Source: Granulicella sp. S156 | GTDB lineage: Bacteria; Acidobacteriota; Terriglobia; Terriglobales; Acidobacteriaceae | Direction of reading: 5' to 3' | Assembly: GCF_009766105.1 (NCBI RefSeq) | Contig: NZ_LMUH01000013.1 | Coordinates: forward strand, 432,322 to 496,321 | Length of the DNA: 64,000 nucleotides | Shown: one piece after another, positions 52,292-61,753 of the stretch | Layout: every line of letters starts with the position of its first letter | Numbering within the stretch: the stretch's first letter is position 1 | The notes under the pieces: model-generated | What the model saw: the letters and a program-made list of their open reading frames with translations, nothing else | Told to the model about the DNA's origin: nothing | The model's database searches: none | Made by a program: the position numbers and the translations under genes

Positions 52292-54874
52292 ATGCCAGAG
52301 ATTGAAAAGAACGAGAACCAGAACCGGTACAACCCAGCCGAGATCGAACCCAAGTGGCAGGCGCGGTGGGACGCCGATCCTTCGCTTTACGCCGCAGAGC
52401 CGCATTCCAGCGGCAAACCCAAGTTTTATTGCCTTGAGATGCTGCCTTACCCCAGCGGCCAACTGCACATAGGGCATGTGCGCAACTACTCCATTGGCGA
52501 CGCGCTCGCGCGCTTTATGTGGATGCGCGGCTATAACGTGCTGCACCCCATGGGCTGGGATGCCTTTGGCCTGCCGGCGGAGAACGCTGCGCTCAAGAAC
52601 AACACGCCACCGCGCGAGTGGACGCTGCGCAACATCGAGCAGATGAAGGTGCAGATGCGGCGCATCGGCCTGAGCTACGACTGGGCCGGGACCGAAGTCA
52701 CGACCTGTCTGCCGGAGTACTACCGCTGGAATCAGTGGATCTTTCTGAAGATGGTCGACGCGGGCCTCGCCTATCGCAAGTCGAGCAAGGTGAACTGGTG
52801 CCCCAAGTGCGCGACCGTGCTGGCGAACGAGCAGGTCATCGGAGGCTGTTGCTGGCGGCATGAGGACACCCTTGTCGAGCAGCGCGAGCTGGAGCAGTGG
52901 TTCCTGCGGATCACGAAGTATGCGGATGAGTTGCTCGATGATTTGGATAAGCTGCCTGGCTGGCCGGAAAAGGTGCGCACCATGCAGCGCAACTGGATCG
53001 GGCGCAGCGAAGGGACGCATGTAGCTTTCGCCGTAGCCGGCGAAAGCAGGAAACAGGAAACAGGAAACAGCAAACAGGAAGAGCAGAAGATCACTGTGTT
53101 CACGACGCGTGTCGACACGATATTCGGTGCGACGTCGATTCAGCTTGCTCCTGAGCATCCACTGGTCAAAGAGTGGGTGAAGAGCGATGCGGAGTTGCAG
53201 AAGGCAGTTGACGAGATGATCGCGCAGCAGAAGGCCGCGCGTGAGACTGGCGACATCGGCAACATTGAGAAGCACGGCGTCTCCACGGGCAAGCACGCGG
53301 TGAATCCCTTCAACGGCGCGACACTGCCGATCTGGGTGGCGAACTATATCCTCGCCGACTACGGCACGGGCGCGATCATGAGTGTGCCGGGCCATGATGA
53401 GCGGGACTTTGAGTTTGCGCAGAAGTACGGTCTGCCTGTGAAGCGCGTCATCGCTCCGAATCTGGACACTGAAGAAATAGGACTGCCATATACAGGTGAA
53501 GAAGAGGCGGTGCTGGTCGACTCCGGCGAGTGGACGGGCGAGGCCTCGCTCGAAGCGCAGGACAAGATGGCTCGCTACGCCGAAGAGCACGGTTTCGGTG
53601 AGAAGACTACGACGTTCCGCTTGAAGGATTGGGGCGTGAGCCGCCAGCGCTATTGGGGCACACCGATTCCGATGGTGTACTGCCTCAACGGACATGAGGG
53701 CGTGAAGCCGGGTGGCGTTGTTGCGCTGCCGGAGAGCGCCCTGCCGGTGCTGCTGCCCGAGAAGATCGAGATCACGCAGGAGGGCGGTTCGCCACTCGGC
53801 AAGGTGCCCGAGTTCGTGAACACCACCTGCCCGGTCTGCGGTGGCCCTGCTCGTCGAGAGACCGACACGATGGACACCTTCGTTGATTCGAGCTGGTACT
53901 TCTATCGCTACACCGATGCGAAGAACGCGACCGCGCCGTTCGACTCCGACAAGGTGAACTACTGGTTTCCGATCGATCAGTACATCGGTGGCGTGGAGCA
54001 CGCGATCCTGCACCTGATCTACTCGCGCTTCTGGACGAAGGTGATGCGGGATCTCGGGCTCATCAAGAATGACGAGCCAGTAGAGCGGCTCTTCACGCAG
54101 GGCATGGTCATCAAAGACGGCGCCAAGATGTCGAAGTCGAAGGGCAATGTCGTTTCGCCCGACGAGATGATCTCGCGCTTTGGCGCGGATGCGGCTCGGA
54201 CGTATGCGCTCTTCGCCGCACCGCCAGACCGCGATCTGGATTGGCAGGAAGACGGGGTTGCTGGTGTGAGCCGCTTTCTGGCTCGTGTCTATCGGTTGAC
54301 CTCGAAGTTTGCGCCTGTGGTGCAGGAGGTGGAGCAGACGTCTCCCGCGGCAAACGCCGTGCGGTCTCCTGCCGATGTGGCACTGCTGCGTACACTGCAC
54401 CAGACCATCGCGAAGATCACGGAAGACTTCAGCGGACGCTGGCACTTCAACACCTGCATCGCCGCGATCATGATTCTGGTGAATGAGGTCTCCACCGCTG
54501 AACCGGCGATGGATGCTGGTGAGGTCTCGGCGGCCACGATTGCCGAGATCTTCCATTCGCTGGTGTTGTTGCTCGCTCCGTTCGCGCCGTTCATGACGGC
54601 AGAGCTTTGGGAGCAGATGGGGGGCGAGGGCGCATTGCTTCGCCAACCCTGGCCTGAAGCCGACGCAGAGCTCGCACGCGAGAGTGAGATTGAAATTCCA
54701 GTGCAGATCAACGGCAAGCTCGCGAATGTGGTGAAGGTCTCCGCCGAGAGCGATGAAGAGGCGATCAAAGCGGTAGCGCTGGCCGATGAGAAAGTAATAG
54801 CCCGGCTTGTGGGTAAGACCGTAGTGAAGATCATTGTGGTCAAGGGCCGTATGGTGAATCTGGTGGTGAAGTAG
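52292..54874 (+). CDS. leuS: Leucyl-tRNA synthetase
   Basis: 860 residues. Class I synthetase: HIGH motif in YPSGQLHIGHVRNYSIGDAL, KMSKS in DGAKMSKSKGNVVSPDEM, the leucine-specific WNQWIF and WCPKC zinc-like cluster. The editing domain starts near residue 240; it contains a Lys/Gln/Glu-rich insert coded by a tandem heptanucleotide (see repeat feature). ATG 52292 is used; a GTG at 52262 overlapping the previous stop is an alternative. Stop overlaps the next gene's GTG by one base. Confidence 0.96.
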   Translation: MPEIEKNENQNRYNPAEIEPKWQARWDADPSLYAAEPHSSGKPKFYCLEMLPYPSGQLHIGHVRNYSIGDALARFMWMRGYNVLHPMGWDAFGLPAENAALKNNTPPREWTLRNIEQMKVQMRRIGLSYDWAGTEVTTCLPEYYRWNQWIFLKMVDAGLAYRKSSKVNWCPKCATVLANEQVIGGCCWRHEDTLVEQRELEQWFLRITKYADELLDDLDKLPGWPEKVRTMQRNWIGRSEGTHVAFAVAGESRKQETGNSKQEEQKITVFTTRVDTIFGATSIQLAPEHPLVKEWVKSDAELQKAVDEMIAQQKAARETGDIGNIEKHGVSTGKHAVNPFNGATLPIWVANYILADYGTGAIMSVPGHDERDFEFAQKYGLPVKRVIAPNLDTEEIGLPYTGEEEAVLVDSGEWTGEASLEAQDKMARYAEEHGFGEKTTTFRLKDWGVSRQRYWGTPIPMVYCLNGHEGVKPGGVVALPESALPVLLPEKIEITQEGGSPLGKVPEFVNTTCPVCGGPARRETDTMDTFVDSSWYFYRYTDAKNATAPFDSDKVNYWFPIDQYIGGVEHAILHLIYSRFWTKVMRDLGLIKNDEPVERLFTQGMVIKDGAKMSKSKGNVVSPDEMISRFGADAARTYALFAAPPDRDLDWQEDGVAGVSRFLARVYRLTSKFAPVVQEVEQTSPAANAVRSPADVALLRTLHQTIAKITEDFSGRWHFNTCIAAIMILVNEVSTAEPAMDAGEVSAATIAEIFHSLVLLLAPFAPFMTAELWEQMGGEGALLRQPWPEADAELARESEIEIPVQINGKLANVVKVSAESDEEAIKAVALADEKVIARLVGKTVVKIIVVKGRMVNLVVK
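53047..53080 (+). repeat. Tandem heptanucleotide (AGGAAAC)n in leuS
   Basis: About four copies of a seven-base unit (AGGAAAC, with a variant AGCAAAC) run through the leuS coding sequence. They code for KQETGNSKQ-type residues between a conserved beta-strand and KITVFTTRVDT. Slippage of one unit would shift the frame; three units would be neutral. Confidence 0.75.
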
Positions 54875-55791
54875 TGCCGGACACTGTTGGCCATCACGTA
54901 CCGGTGAGGGGAACTCAGTCGTTTGTTGGCGTGATGGCGGCCGTGTGGAAACGGCCGTCGCTCACTGGATTGGAAGTGTTGTGGCGCTGGCTTATAGGGG
55001 CGCCTCTGGTCGCGGTCGTCGTGTGGGAGGCCTTGCGCATTGGGAGTGCTGTGCCGGTGGATACCCATGCGCTCGCCGCAATGACCGTGTTCAAGCCTGT
55101 CGATGCTGTGGGTACGCTAAGCGTGGCGATGAGTTCGCTGTCGCCTGCGGTAACGCAGATCGCGCGATGGTTTGTACCCCTTGCGTTGGTCGCGTGGATG
55201 ATCGTGTCCGCCTTCGGGCGAACGATCGTGATGCGTCGGTTGGACACGCAACTGAAGCCGCGGCCCTGGGTACTCCTCGTATTGGGTGGCCTGCGGATCT
55301 TCATTCTGCTGGCGGTCTATGGGCTCTGGTACGGCGGCTTGCAGTTGGCGGGGCAGTGGGCGGTGATGGGGCCGATAAGCCAGGGCGGGGAGCCGAACCT
55401 GGTGCTCTATGCGGCGCTGCTGATCTGCGGAACCCTGGCTCTGTTTGTGACGTGGGCAGCCAGTGGATGGCTGTTCGACATAGCACCCGTGCTGGCGATG
55501 CTGCGTGGCCTCGGGGTTATAGAGAGCCTGCGACAAGCAAGCCGGCTAGGCCCATTGAGGGGCAAGCTGGTAGAGATCAACCTCGTGATGGGCATCGTAA
55601 AGATCGCCTTGATTGTGCTGGCGATGGTCTTCTCTGCCTGCCCGCTGCCTTTCGAGAGCGTGGAGACGCAGGGGTTCCTGGTGAACTGGGGCATTGGCGT
55701 CGCGGTGCTGTACCTGGTGGCCTCGGATTACTTCCACGTCGTGCGTGCGGCGGCGTATGTGTCGCTATGCCGGGTATATGAAGAGGCTTGA
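54874..55791 (+). CDS. Multi-pass membrane protein of unknown function
   Basis: 305 residues with about seven hydrophobic segments (WLIGAPLVAVVVW, WFVPLALVAWMIVS, LLVLGGLRIFILLAVYGLWYG and others). It starts at GTG 54874, overlapping the leuS stop by one base (TAGTG), so expression follows leuS. No transporter or enzyme motif was seen. The arrangement is reminiscent of unassigned membrane proteins with glycine-rich helices. Confidence 0.6.
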   Translation: MPDTVGHHVPVRGTQSFVGVMAAVWKRPSLTGLEVLWRWLIGAPLVAVVVWEALRIGSAVPVDTHALAAMTVFKPVDAVGTLSVAMSSLSPAVTQIARWFVPLALVAWMIVSAFGRTIVMRRLDTQLKPRPWVLLVLGGLRIFILLAVYGLWYGGLQLAGQWAVMGPISQGGEPNLVLYAALLICGTLALFVTWAASGWLFDIAPVLAMLRGLGVIESLRQASRLGPLRGKLVEINLVMGIVKIALIVLAMVFSACPLPFESVETQGFLVNWGIGVAVLYLVASDYFHVVRAAAYVSLCRVYEEA

Positions 55792-55862
55792 GTCAGGCCA
55801 CTGAACCCGGATTGTCGCCAGGGCCCGGGTGCGTTATCGGCACCTCGATTTAGACTTATAGT

Positions 55863-57434
55863 GTGGACACTCCCCAAACCTCTACCATCGTTATTCTCGA
55901 CTTCGGGTCGCAGTACACGCAGCTGATCGCGCGACGCATCCGCGAATTCAATGTCTTCTCCGTCGTACTGCCCTGTACGACACCGCTAGAGCAGGTGCTG
56001 GCCTTGAAACCCAAGGGCATCGTGCTCTCGGGCGGGCCGTCGAGCGTTTACGACGACTCGGCCCCCAAGGCTGACCCGAAGGTGCTCGAAACCGGGCTGC
56101 CGGTGCTGGGCATCTGCTACGGCCTGCAGTTCATGACGCACCATCTCGGCGGCAAGGTCGTTCCGGCAGCTGCGCGTGAGTACGGTCATGCGGAGGTTGA
56201 GCTCGTCGATCCTACAGCCTTGTTCCATGGCCTGCCGGAGAAGCTGGAAGTCTGGATGTCGCATGGCGACCACGCGGAGACGCTGGCGCCGGGCTTTCGC
56301 ATCACGGCACGCACGGCCAATGCCGTGGCGAGCATCGCCGACGAGTCGCGCAAGATGTGGGCTGTGCAGTTTCATCCCGAGGTTGCGCACACCAAGCATG
56401 GCATGGCCCTGCTGAAGAACTTTGCCGTTGATATCTGCGGCGCGAAGCAGGACTGGACCCCCGAGCATTTCATCGCCACAACCGTCGCGAAGATTCGTGA
56501 GCAGGTAGGCGAAACGGGGCATGCAATCTGCGGCCTCAGCGGCGGAGTGGACTCTAGTGTTGCTGCAGTGCTGGTGGCGCGTGCAATTGGCGACCGTCTG
56601 ACGTGCATCTTCGTGAACAATGGCGTGCTGCGCAAGGACGAGTTTGCGAAGGTGCAGAAGACCATGCGCGAGGAGTTGAAGCTGAACGTCGTTGCAGTTG
56701 ACTCCAGTGAGAGGTTCCTCGGCAAGCTCGCCGGAGTGACTGACCCGGAGAAGAAGCGCAAGGCTATCGGCAACGAATTTATTGCGGTCTTCGATGACGA
56801 AGCCAAGAAGATCTTTGAGGCAGAAAAATCTTCCGGTGAAGAGATTGCCTGGCTGGTGCAGGGAACTCTGTATCCCGACGTGATTGAATCAGCCAGTGTT
56901 CATGGACCTTCGCACGTAATCAAGAGCCATCACAACGTCGGTGGTCTGCCGGAGGACATGAAGCTCAAGCTGATCGAGCCTCTGCGCGATCTGTTCAAGG
57001 ATGAAGTTCGCCGCATCGGCCGCGACCTCGGTATGCCCGAGGAGATTCTCGAACGCCAACCGTTCCCAGGACCAGGCCTCGCGGTGCGCATTCTTGGCGA
57101 GGTCACGCCCGAACGTGTGGCTATCTTGCAGGAAGCCGACGCGATCTGCGTCGACGAGATCAAACGCGCGGGCCTCTACCGCAAGGTGTGGCAGAGCTTT
57201 GCAGTGCTGCTGCCGGTGAAGTCTGTCGGTGTGATGGGCGACCAGCGCACCTATGCCTATACCTGCGCGATCCGCGCGGTGGAAAGTGAAGACGGCATGA
57301 CCGCCGACTGGGCTGCGCTGCCCTATGAAGTGCTGCGCGCCATCTCCAGCCGCATTGTGAGCGAGGTGCGCGGGATCAACCGCGTGGTGTACGACATCAC
57401 GTCGAAACCGCCAGGAACAATTGAGTGGGAGTAG
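55863..57434 (+). CDS. guaA: GMP synthase (glutamine-hydrolysing)
   Basis: 523 residues from GTG 55863. N-terminal glutaminase domain: [17 protein letters not shown], catalytic Cys in [13 protein letters not shown] in [11 protein letters not shown]-loop ATP pyrophosphatase domain: [21 protein letters not shown]-terminal dimerisation part ends [11 protein letters not shown], the usual GuaA tail. It converts XMP to GMP with glutamine. The start codon GTG follows a TATAGT-like -10 sequence closely, so the leader is very short. Confidence 0.97.
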   Translation: MDTPQTSTIVILDFGSQYTQLIARRIREFNVFSVVLPCTTPLEQVLALKPKGIVLSGGPSSVYDDSAPKADPKVLETGLPVLGICYGLQFMTHHLGGKVVPAAAREYGHAEVELVDPTALFHGLPEKLEVWMSHGDHAETLAPGFRITARTANAVASIADESRKMWAVQFHPEVAHTKHGMALLKNFAVDICGAKQDWTPEHFIATTVAKIREQVGETGHAICGLSGGVDSSVAAVLVARAIGDRLTCIFVNNGVLRKDEFAKVQKTMREELKLNVVAVDSSERFLGKLAGVTDPEKKRKAIGNEFIAVFDDEAKKIFEAEKSSGEEIAWLVQGTLYPDVIESASVHGPSHVIKSHHNVGGLPEDMKLKLIEPLRDLFKDEVRRIGRDLGMPEEILERQPFPGPGLAVRILGEVTPERVAILQEADAICVDEIKRAGLYRKVWQSFAVLLPVKSVGVMGDQRTYAYTCAIRAVESEDGMTADWAALPYEVLRAISSRIVSEVRGINRVVYDITSKPPGTIEWE

Positions 57435-57468
57435 GGTCCCTTTGGGGATGTTCAGAGTCTCTTCCGTA

Positions 57469-57909
57469 TCAGCGGAAGCGCGGGGGTACTGCAGGCTCGC
57501 TGGCAAGCGTGGTGAGCCTGCAGGTATGGACCTTGTTCTTATTTGGATCATTCAGCAGGACTTCAAGCTTGTGTCCGCCTTTGACCCAACGAGCCTGGAA
57601 CTGGTTGGCTTGCGGCTGCAGAAATGACACGTTGCAGCCGTAATCGAAGTTGTATTCCTTCGTGGACAGGTTCGCGAAAGTGAACTTGCCGAAGCCATAG
57701 TACCCGCCATAGGTGCGGTTCCATCGGTTGTAATCGAACTGGAGTTGAACGCGCAGCGGAAATTGTGGGTTCGGTATGGTGGCCGTCGGCAATTTGGTGC
57801 CTCGTGGAAAGGGCCCCAATCGAACAGGGGGAATACCTTCGTTCTGCGCGCAGGCAGCACCGGCAACCAGGACGAGTAGCGGCAAAACAAAGAGCAACCG
57901 GATGCGCAT
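57469..57909 (-). CDS. Small exported protein, unknown function
   Basis: 146 residues. N-terminal signal segment MRIRLLFVLPLLVLVAGAAC is followed by aromatic/glycine-rich sequence (NRWNRTYGGYYGFGKF) and C-terminal QARWVKGGHKLEVLLND. The mature protein is about 125 residues and could be a beta-sandwich. The cysteine at residue 21 is in a lipobox-like context, but the residue at -3 is Gly, so a lipoprotein is possible rather than certain. It is convergent with guaA and divergent from the GH28 gene. No family recognised. Confidence 0.65.
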   Translation of the reverse strand: MRIRLLFVLPLLVLVAGAACAQNEGIPPVRLGPFPRGTKLPTATIPNPQFPLRVQLQFDYNRWNRTYGGYYGFGKFTFANLSTKEYNFDYGCNVSFLQPQANQFQARWVKGGHKLEVLLNDPNKNKVHTCRLTTLASEPAVPPRFR

Positions 57910-58066
57910 GACAAGTCACCTGTGCCAGAATCGGCAGGCCCAGACAGCGGCCATCATCTGGCTGTTTGACGCCTCAACTCATTGCCAGGACGCAGCGACA
58001 GTAACCTCATTTGCCGTGTAAGATGGCTTCCAATTCTGTCTTACAGATTTTAGCGAGGTGGGTGGA

Positions 58067-59335
58067 ATGCGTTTTGTGGCGTTGGTTGGAGTGGTGGCGT
58101 TAGTGGCTGCACCACGGGTTTGGGCGGCTTCGGCAAAGACCTGCGATGTGCGCAAGTTTGGCGCGAAGGGCGATGGCACCACCAAAGATACGGCGGCGAT
58201 TCAGAAGGCCATCGACACCTGCGCGGCGCATAAAGGTGGCGGTGTGGTGAGGCTCAGCGGGGGCACGTTCCTGAGCGGGCCGATTGTGTTGAAGTCGAAC
58301 ATCACGCTGAATATTGCGGAGGGAACGACGCTGCTCGGCTCGCCCGATCATGCCGACTACCCGAAGAAGACCGAGTTTCGCGGGCCGGGATATCAGGCGT
58401 TCGTCGGTGCAGTGAATGCGGAGAACCTCACAATCACCGGTGGTGGCGTGATCGACGGCAATGGCAAGAGTTGGTGGGACGAAGCACGTCACCAGAAGGA
58501 TGCGGGCCTGCTTGGCAGCGAGAACTCCCGGCCGCGTGGTGTGGTCTTCGACCACTGCAAGCATGTGCGCATCGAAGGCGTGACGGTACAGAACGCGGCG
58601 ATGTGGCAGATCGTGCCGTATTACACGGACGATGTCGTGATTCGCGATACCAAGGTGCTCGCCGATCCGCACTCGCCGAACACGGATGCGATCGATCCCT
58701 TCAGCTCGACGAATGTGGTGATCGAGCATGTATTGGCCGATGTTGGGGATGACGATGTCGCGATCAAGAGCGGCATGATCAACTCGCCGGGGCCGGATGC
58801 GCCGTCGAAGAACATTGTGATCCGCGACTGCACGTTTTTGCATGGGCATGGCTTGAGCATCGGCAGCGAGCTAGCGGGCGGCGCGCAGAATGTGCTGGCG
58901 GAGCGCATCACCTTCAAGGGAACGGACAATGGCATTCGCATCAAGTCGAATCGCGACCGCGGCGCGGACGTATCGCACATGGTTTTCAGGGACATCACGA
59001 TGGAAGACGTGAAGACTGCGGTACTCATCAGCGAGTATTACCCGAAGGCCTATCCCGAGGGCGAAGTCTCGGCCGCACCCATTGGCCGATTGACACCGTT
59101 CTTTCACGACATCGAGATCGAGAACCTGAAGGCGACGGGGTCGAAGCAGGCTGGCGTTATCGTTGGACTGCCTGAGGCTCCGGTGAAGACGATTGTGCTG
59201 AAGAACCTCGACATTCAGGCGCAGACAGGAATGAAGATTGCTTACACGCAGGCCACGTTCGACCATGTAACTGTCACCGCAGTCGAAGGCGAGGGCATTA
59301 CGGTCTCACCGACGGCGACGGTAACGAAGCAGTAA
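58067..59335 (+). CDS. Secreted GH28 polygalacturonase-like enzyme
   Basis: 422 residues. I chose ATG 58067 because GAGG lies about nine bases upstream and a signal peptide follows at once (MRFVALVGVVALVAAPRVWA). A right-handed beta-helix with the GH28 motifs NTDAID (205-210), GDDDVAIKSG (227-236), GHGLSIGSE (260-268) and IRIKSNRDR (about 288-296). The catalytic Asp residues are Asp207 and Asp228/229, with His261. It should cleave galacturonan or rhamnogalacturonan. It fits the GH106 enzyme in this genome as pectin-degrading enzymes. Confidence 0.93.
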   Translation: MRFVALVGVVALVAAPRVWAASAKTCDVRKFGAKGDGTTKDTAAIQKAIDTCAAHKGGGVVRLSGGTFLSGPIVLKSNITLNIAEGTTLLGSPDHADYPKKTEFRGPGYQAFVGAVNAENLTITGGGVIDGNGKSWWDEARHQKDAGLLGSENSRPRGVVFDHCKHVRIEGVTVQNAAMWQIVPYYTDDVVIRDTKVLADPHSPNTDAIDPFSSTNVVIEHVLADVGDDDVAIKSGMINSPGPDAPSKNIVIRDCTFLHGHGLSIGSELAGGAQNVLAERITFKGTDNGIRIKSNRDRGADVSHMVFRDITMEDVKTAVLISEYYPKAYPEGEVSAAPIGRLTPFFHDIEIENLKATGSKQAGVIVGLPEAPVKTIVLKNLDIQAQTGMKIAYTQATFDHVTVTAVEGEGITVSPTATVTKQ

Positions 59336-59344
59336 GCTGAACAC

Positions 59345-59566
59345 ATGCAGTTTGCGTGGAAGGTGATAGTGGTTGTGGCGGTCTTTGCCGGCGTGGGAGT
59401 GCTGACAGCGAGGACCGTCAGCGCGCATTCGGCGCCAGGCGGAGCGTATGCGCTGCAGGTGCGCCTGGGGAGCGCGATGGCGGGATTGTTTGCGGGCGGT
59501 GCTGCCGCGACTCTGACTTTGATCGCGTTGGTCTGGAAGCGCGGAAGCTCTACGCGAGATCAGTAA
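59345..59566 (+). CDS. Small membrane protein of unknown function
   Basis: 73 residues with two hydrophobic helices (about 5-25 and 40-62) and a Ser/Arg tail. ATG 59345 is 10 bases after the GH28 stop, so it may be co-transcribed. Its end overlaps the convergent DUF167 gene by 17 bases. The overlap of 17 bases and the lack of a strong ribosome site lower confidence. Confidence 0.5.
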   Translation: MQFAWKVIVVVAVFAGVGVLTARTVSAHSAPGGAYALQVRLGSAMAGLFAGGAAATLTLIALVWKRGSSTRDQ

Positions 59567-59849
59567 GCAAAGCTGTTTCGACCTCTGCTGCCGTCGGGCC
59601 GAGGATGCGCAGCGTCTTGGAGCGGCTGCTCGCGCCTGTCAGAAGCTCAATGTGTGCTCGCGGAACATGCAGGCGTTCGCTCAGGAAGGCGATGAGCGCT
59701 GCGTTGGCGCGTCCATCGGTGGGTGGTGTCGTCAGCGAGATCTTGAGTGCGCCATCGTGCGTGCCGGTGATGGCATTATGCTTCGCTCCGGGGTGAACGC
59801 GCACGCGAAGCGTGCAGCCTCCTGGTGCGTCGCGCAGAGAGAGAATCAC
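59550..59849 (-). CDS. yggU: DUF167 (YggU-like) protein
   Basis: 99 residues. VHPGAKHNAITGTHDGALKI, PPTDGRANAALIAFLSERLHV and the last block ITG..SRSKTLRIL mark the DUF167 family. Function is unknown but the family is often next to YggS, as here. Its ATG overlaps the YggS stop by four bases, so they are co-translated. Confidence 0.9.
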   Translation of the reverse strand: MILSLRDAPGGCTLRVRVHPGAKHNAITGTHDGALKISLTTPPTDGRANAALIAFLSERLHVPRAHIELLTGASSRSKTLRILGPTAAEVETALLTDLA

Positions 59850-60535
59850 TCGTAGCTCCGCTTACCGAAGATCGCTGTGCCGATGCGTACCGTGTTCGAG
59901 CCCTCTTCGATGGCCACGCGAAAGTCATTGGACATGCCCATCGAGAGCTGCGTAAGCTCCGGATGCTGCGCGAGGCTCTCATCGCGCAGGCGGCGCAGAT
60001 GCTGAAAGTAGGGTCGAGCGGTCTCGGGATCTTCGCTCCAGGGTGGAACGGTCATTAATCCACGGGGCTGAAGGGAGCTGAACGGCCGCAGCGAGTCGAG
60101 AAAGGCTGCGAGTTCTTCGGGCGCCAGACCATGCTTGGTCTCTTCGTGCGAGAGCTTCACTTCGATAAGGATGGGCAGCGTTTTGCCGAGAGCCTGAGCG
60201 GCGGTGTTGAGGCGTTCCGCTGTCTTCAGCGAGTCGATGGTGTCGATGGCGTGGAAGAGTTCGGCAGCCTTCGTCGTCTTGTTGCTCTGCAGCGGACCGA
60301 TGAGGTGGAGGTCCAGGCCATCGAGTTGCGCGATCTGGGCAGACTTGGCCTGGGCCTCTTGCACGCGGTTCTCGCCAAACAGCCGCTGGCCAGCGGCGTG
60401 GGCTTCGAGGAGAGCTTCAGCGGGATGCATCTTGCTGACAGCCATCAGGGCTATATCTTCCGCGCGGCGGTTCGTGCGGGCGCAGATATCGGCGATTTCG
60501 TTGCGGAGACGCTCAAGGTTGGAGGCGATGGACAT
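59846..60535 (-). CDS. yggS: PLP homeostasis protein (YggS family)
   Basis: 229 residues. TIM-barrel of the alanine-racemase N-terminal type: MAVSKMHPAEALLEAHAAGQ, where the Lys in VSK is the PLP residue, FGENRVQEAQAK, HLIGPLQSNKT and MGMSNDFRVAIEEGSNTVRIG. The protein binds PLP and maintains B6 and amino-acid homeostasis without known catalysis. The DUF167 gene follows with overlapping codons. The gene is 13 bases from a long inverted-repeat element. Confidence 0.95.
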   Translation of the reverse strand: MSIASNLERLRNEIADICARTNRRAEDIALMAVSKMHPAEALLEAHAAGQRLFGENRVQEAQAKSAQIAQLDGLDLHLIGPLQSNKTTKAAELFHAIDTIDSLKTAERLNTAAQALGKTLPILIEVKLSHEETKHGLAPEELAAFLDSLRPFSSLQPRGLMTVPPWSEDPETARPYFQHLRRLRDESLAQHPELTQLSMGMSNDFRVAIEEGSNTVRIGTAIFGKRSYE

Positions 60536-60548
60536 GCTTTGTCCAGTT

Positions 60549-60664
60549 TAGAGCGGTTCTCCTGTTACTGCGCTTTGGAGGAGTTTAGAGCGTGCCGCTT
60601 TTCTTGGGAAAAAGCGGCGTATAGACCATAGTCCTCCGGATACATCTACAGGAGAACCGCTCTA
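60549..60664. repeat. 116-bp element with 16-bp perfect terminal inverted repeats
   Basis: The ends TAGAGCGGTTCTCCTG (60549-60564) and its complement (60649-60664) match perfectly. Inside is a hairpin with arms GCCGCTTTT (60594-60602) and AAAAGCGGC (60610-60618). The right end includes the stop codon of the minus-strand gene at 60662-60664. Variant ends occur at 51341-51355 and 29150-29165. The structure resembles a small MITE or a transcription-termination repeat. Confidence 0.75.
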
Positions 60665-61753
60665 CGGGTTGCCGACGGACTGGACGTCCTTCGCGGAGAG
60701 GCGTGCGGCCTTTTCGCGGTGTACGCGAATGTAGTGCGCGGCGACGTCGGGGTAGAACTCGCGGATAGACGTGAAGGCGATATCGCGCATGGCGGAGTAA
60801 GCGAACTTTGTAGCGAGAACGCCGAAGCTGGTGGCGCCTGGGGGGTAGTACTCGCGCGAGACGATCTGGGTGAGTACTTTGCCGCCGAGTCCGGCGATGT
60901 TCGGTGTCTCGTTACCGCCGTAGGTTTGTGTGACGACCTGGCGGCTGATGACATAGAGTGCGCGAATGGGGATGCTGCGCCGATTGCCCATGGCGTAGTA
61001 ACGCGTGTCCTCGTGCAGAAGGCTGGGAAGGAACCAGGCGCCAAGGTAGGTGCCATCGGTCTTGTCGAGCAAGCCTCGCCAGGTGTAAGCGTAAAAGCCG
61101 TCGGCGCCCTTACCGAGGACGGGGTGAGAGTTGATGCCTTCGGCGGCGAGGGATGTGATCCCGAGGAAGATGAAGGAGGAGTAGTCGAACGCCTGGTGAG
61201 TGGCGATCTGGAAGTTGTACTTCCAGCCCGGAGGATGGGCTACAGCTCCGCCAGATACGGAACGAAAGTTCGGCATAAAGCCGAGAATGCGCTTCGGCTG
61301 CTGAAGATTGAGCGGGATTGGATTGCCGTGGGAGTCGAGTTCGACGTCGGAGGGAACCTGCTTGCCATTGACGGTGACGGTTTCCTGGTGGGTCGGCCTT
61401 TGTGTCGTCGTCTGGCTTTGTGGGGAAGGGTTCTGCGTGGTCTGGTCGTCTGTGCTGTCGCTGTCGCCTGCCTCGTTCGGAGTGGCGGAGGAACTTGTGC
61501 CGGCTTCAGGCGTGACGGCAGAGATCAAAAGTGCGGAAGGAGCATCTGGAAGTGTGGGCTGAGCCGCTGCCTGCGGCGGAACAACCAGTGCCACGGAGGA
61601 AGCCTGCTGCGCGGTCGCGATCAGCGGAGATAGTACGAGTCCGGCCACGCTAAAAGCGCAGATGCGACAAATGCGCCGTGAAGGCCAGACCTGAGGGAAA
61701 AATGACAAACGGATACCATCCTGACGAAACGTCTCGTGCTGTGTCTGTAGCAA
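60662..61753 (-). CDS. Exported protein, unknown function, acidobacterial type
   Basis: 363 residues. Signal segment about residues 30-48 (ICAFSVAGLVLSPLIATAQQ), then a disordered Ser/Thr/Gln-rich linker (about 75-125) and a C-terminal globular part with FNRSVSGGAV-like strands and LGITSLAAEGINSHPVLGKG. Two Tyr-rich segments (EDTRYYAMG, SREYYPPG) lie in the C-terminal third. The C-terminal part may be a membrane-associated domain. I recognise no family. The stop codon coincides with the end of a dispersed inverted repeat. Confidence 0.7.
   Translation of the reverse strand: MLQTQHETFRQDGIRLSFFPQVWPSRRICRICAFSVAGLVLSPLIATAQQASSVALVVPPQAAAQPTLPDAPSALLISAVTPEAGTSSSATPNEAGDSDSTDDQTTQNPSPQSQTTTQRPTHQETVTVNGKQVPSDVELDSHGNPIPLNLQQPKRILGFMPNFRSVSGGAVAHPPGWKYNFQIATHQAFDYSSFIFLGITSLAAEGINSHPVLGKGADGFYAYTWRGLLDKTDGTYLGAWFLPSLLHEDTRYYAMGNRRSIPIRALYVISRQVVTQTYGGNETPNIAGLGGKVLTQIVSREYYPPGATSFGVLATKFAYSAMRDIAFTSIREFYPDVAAHYIRVHREKAARLSAKDVQSVGNP

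Noticed and set aside
52283..54646. A 787-codon open frame antisense to leuS
   Set aside because: It mirrors the codon pattern of leuS, is Arg/His/Leu-rich and has no recognisable domain; leuS itself is certain.
55800..55862. A possible riboswitch upstream of guaA
   Set aside because: The leader after the -10-like sequence is too short for a purine riboswitch and no conserved core was seen.
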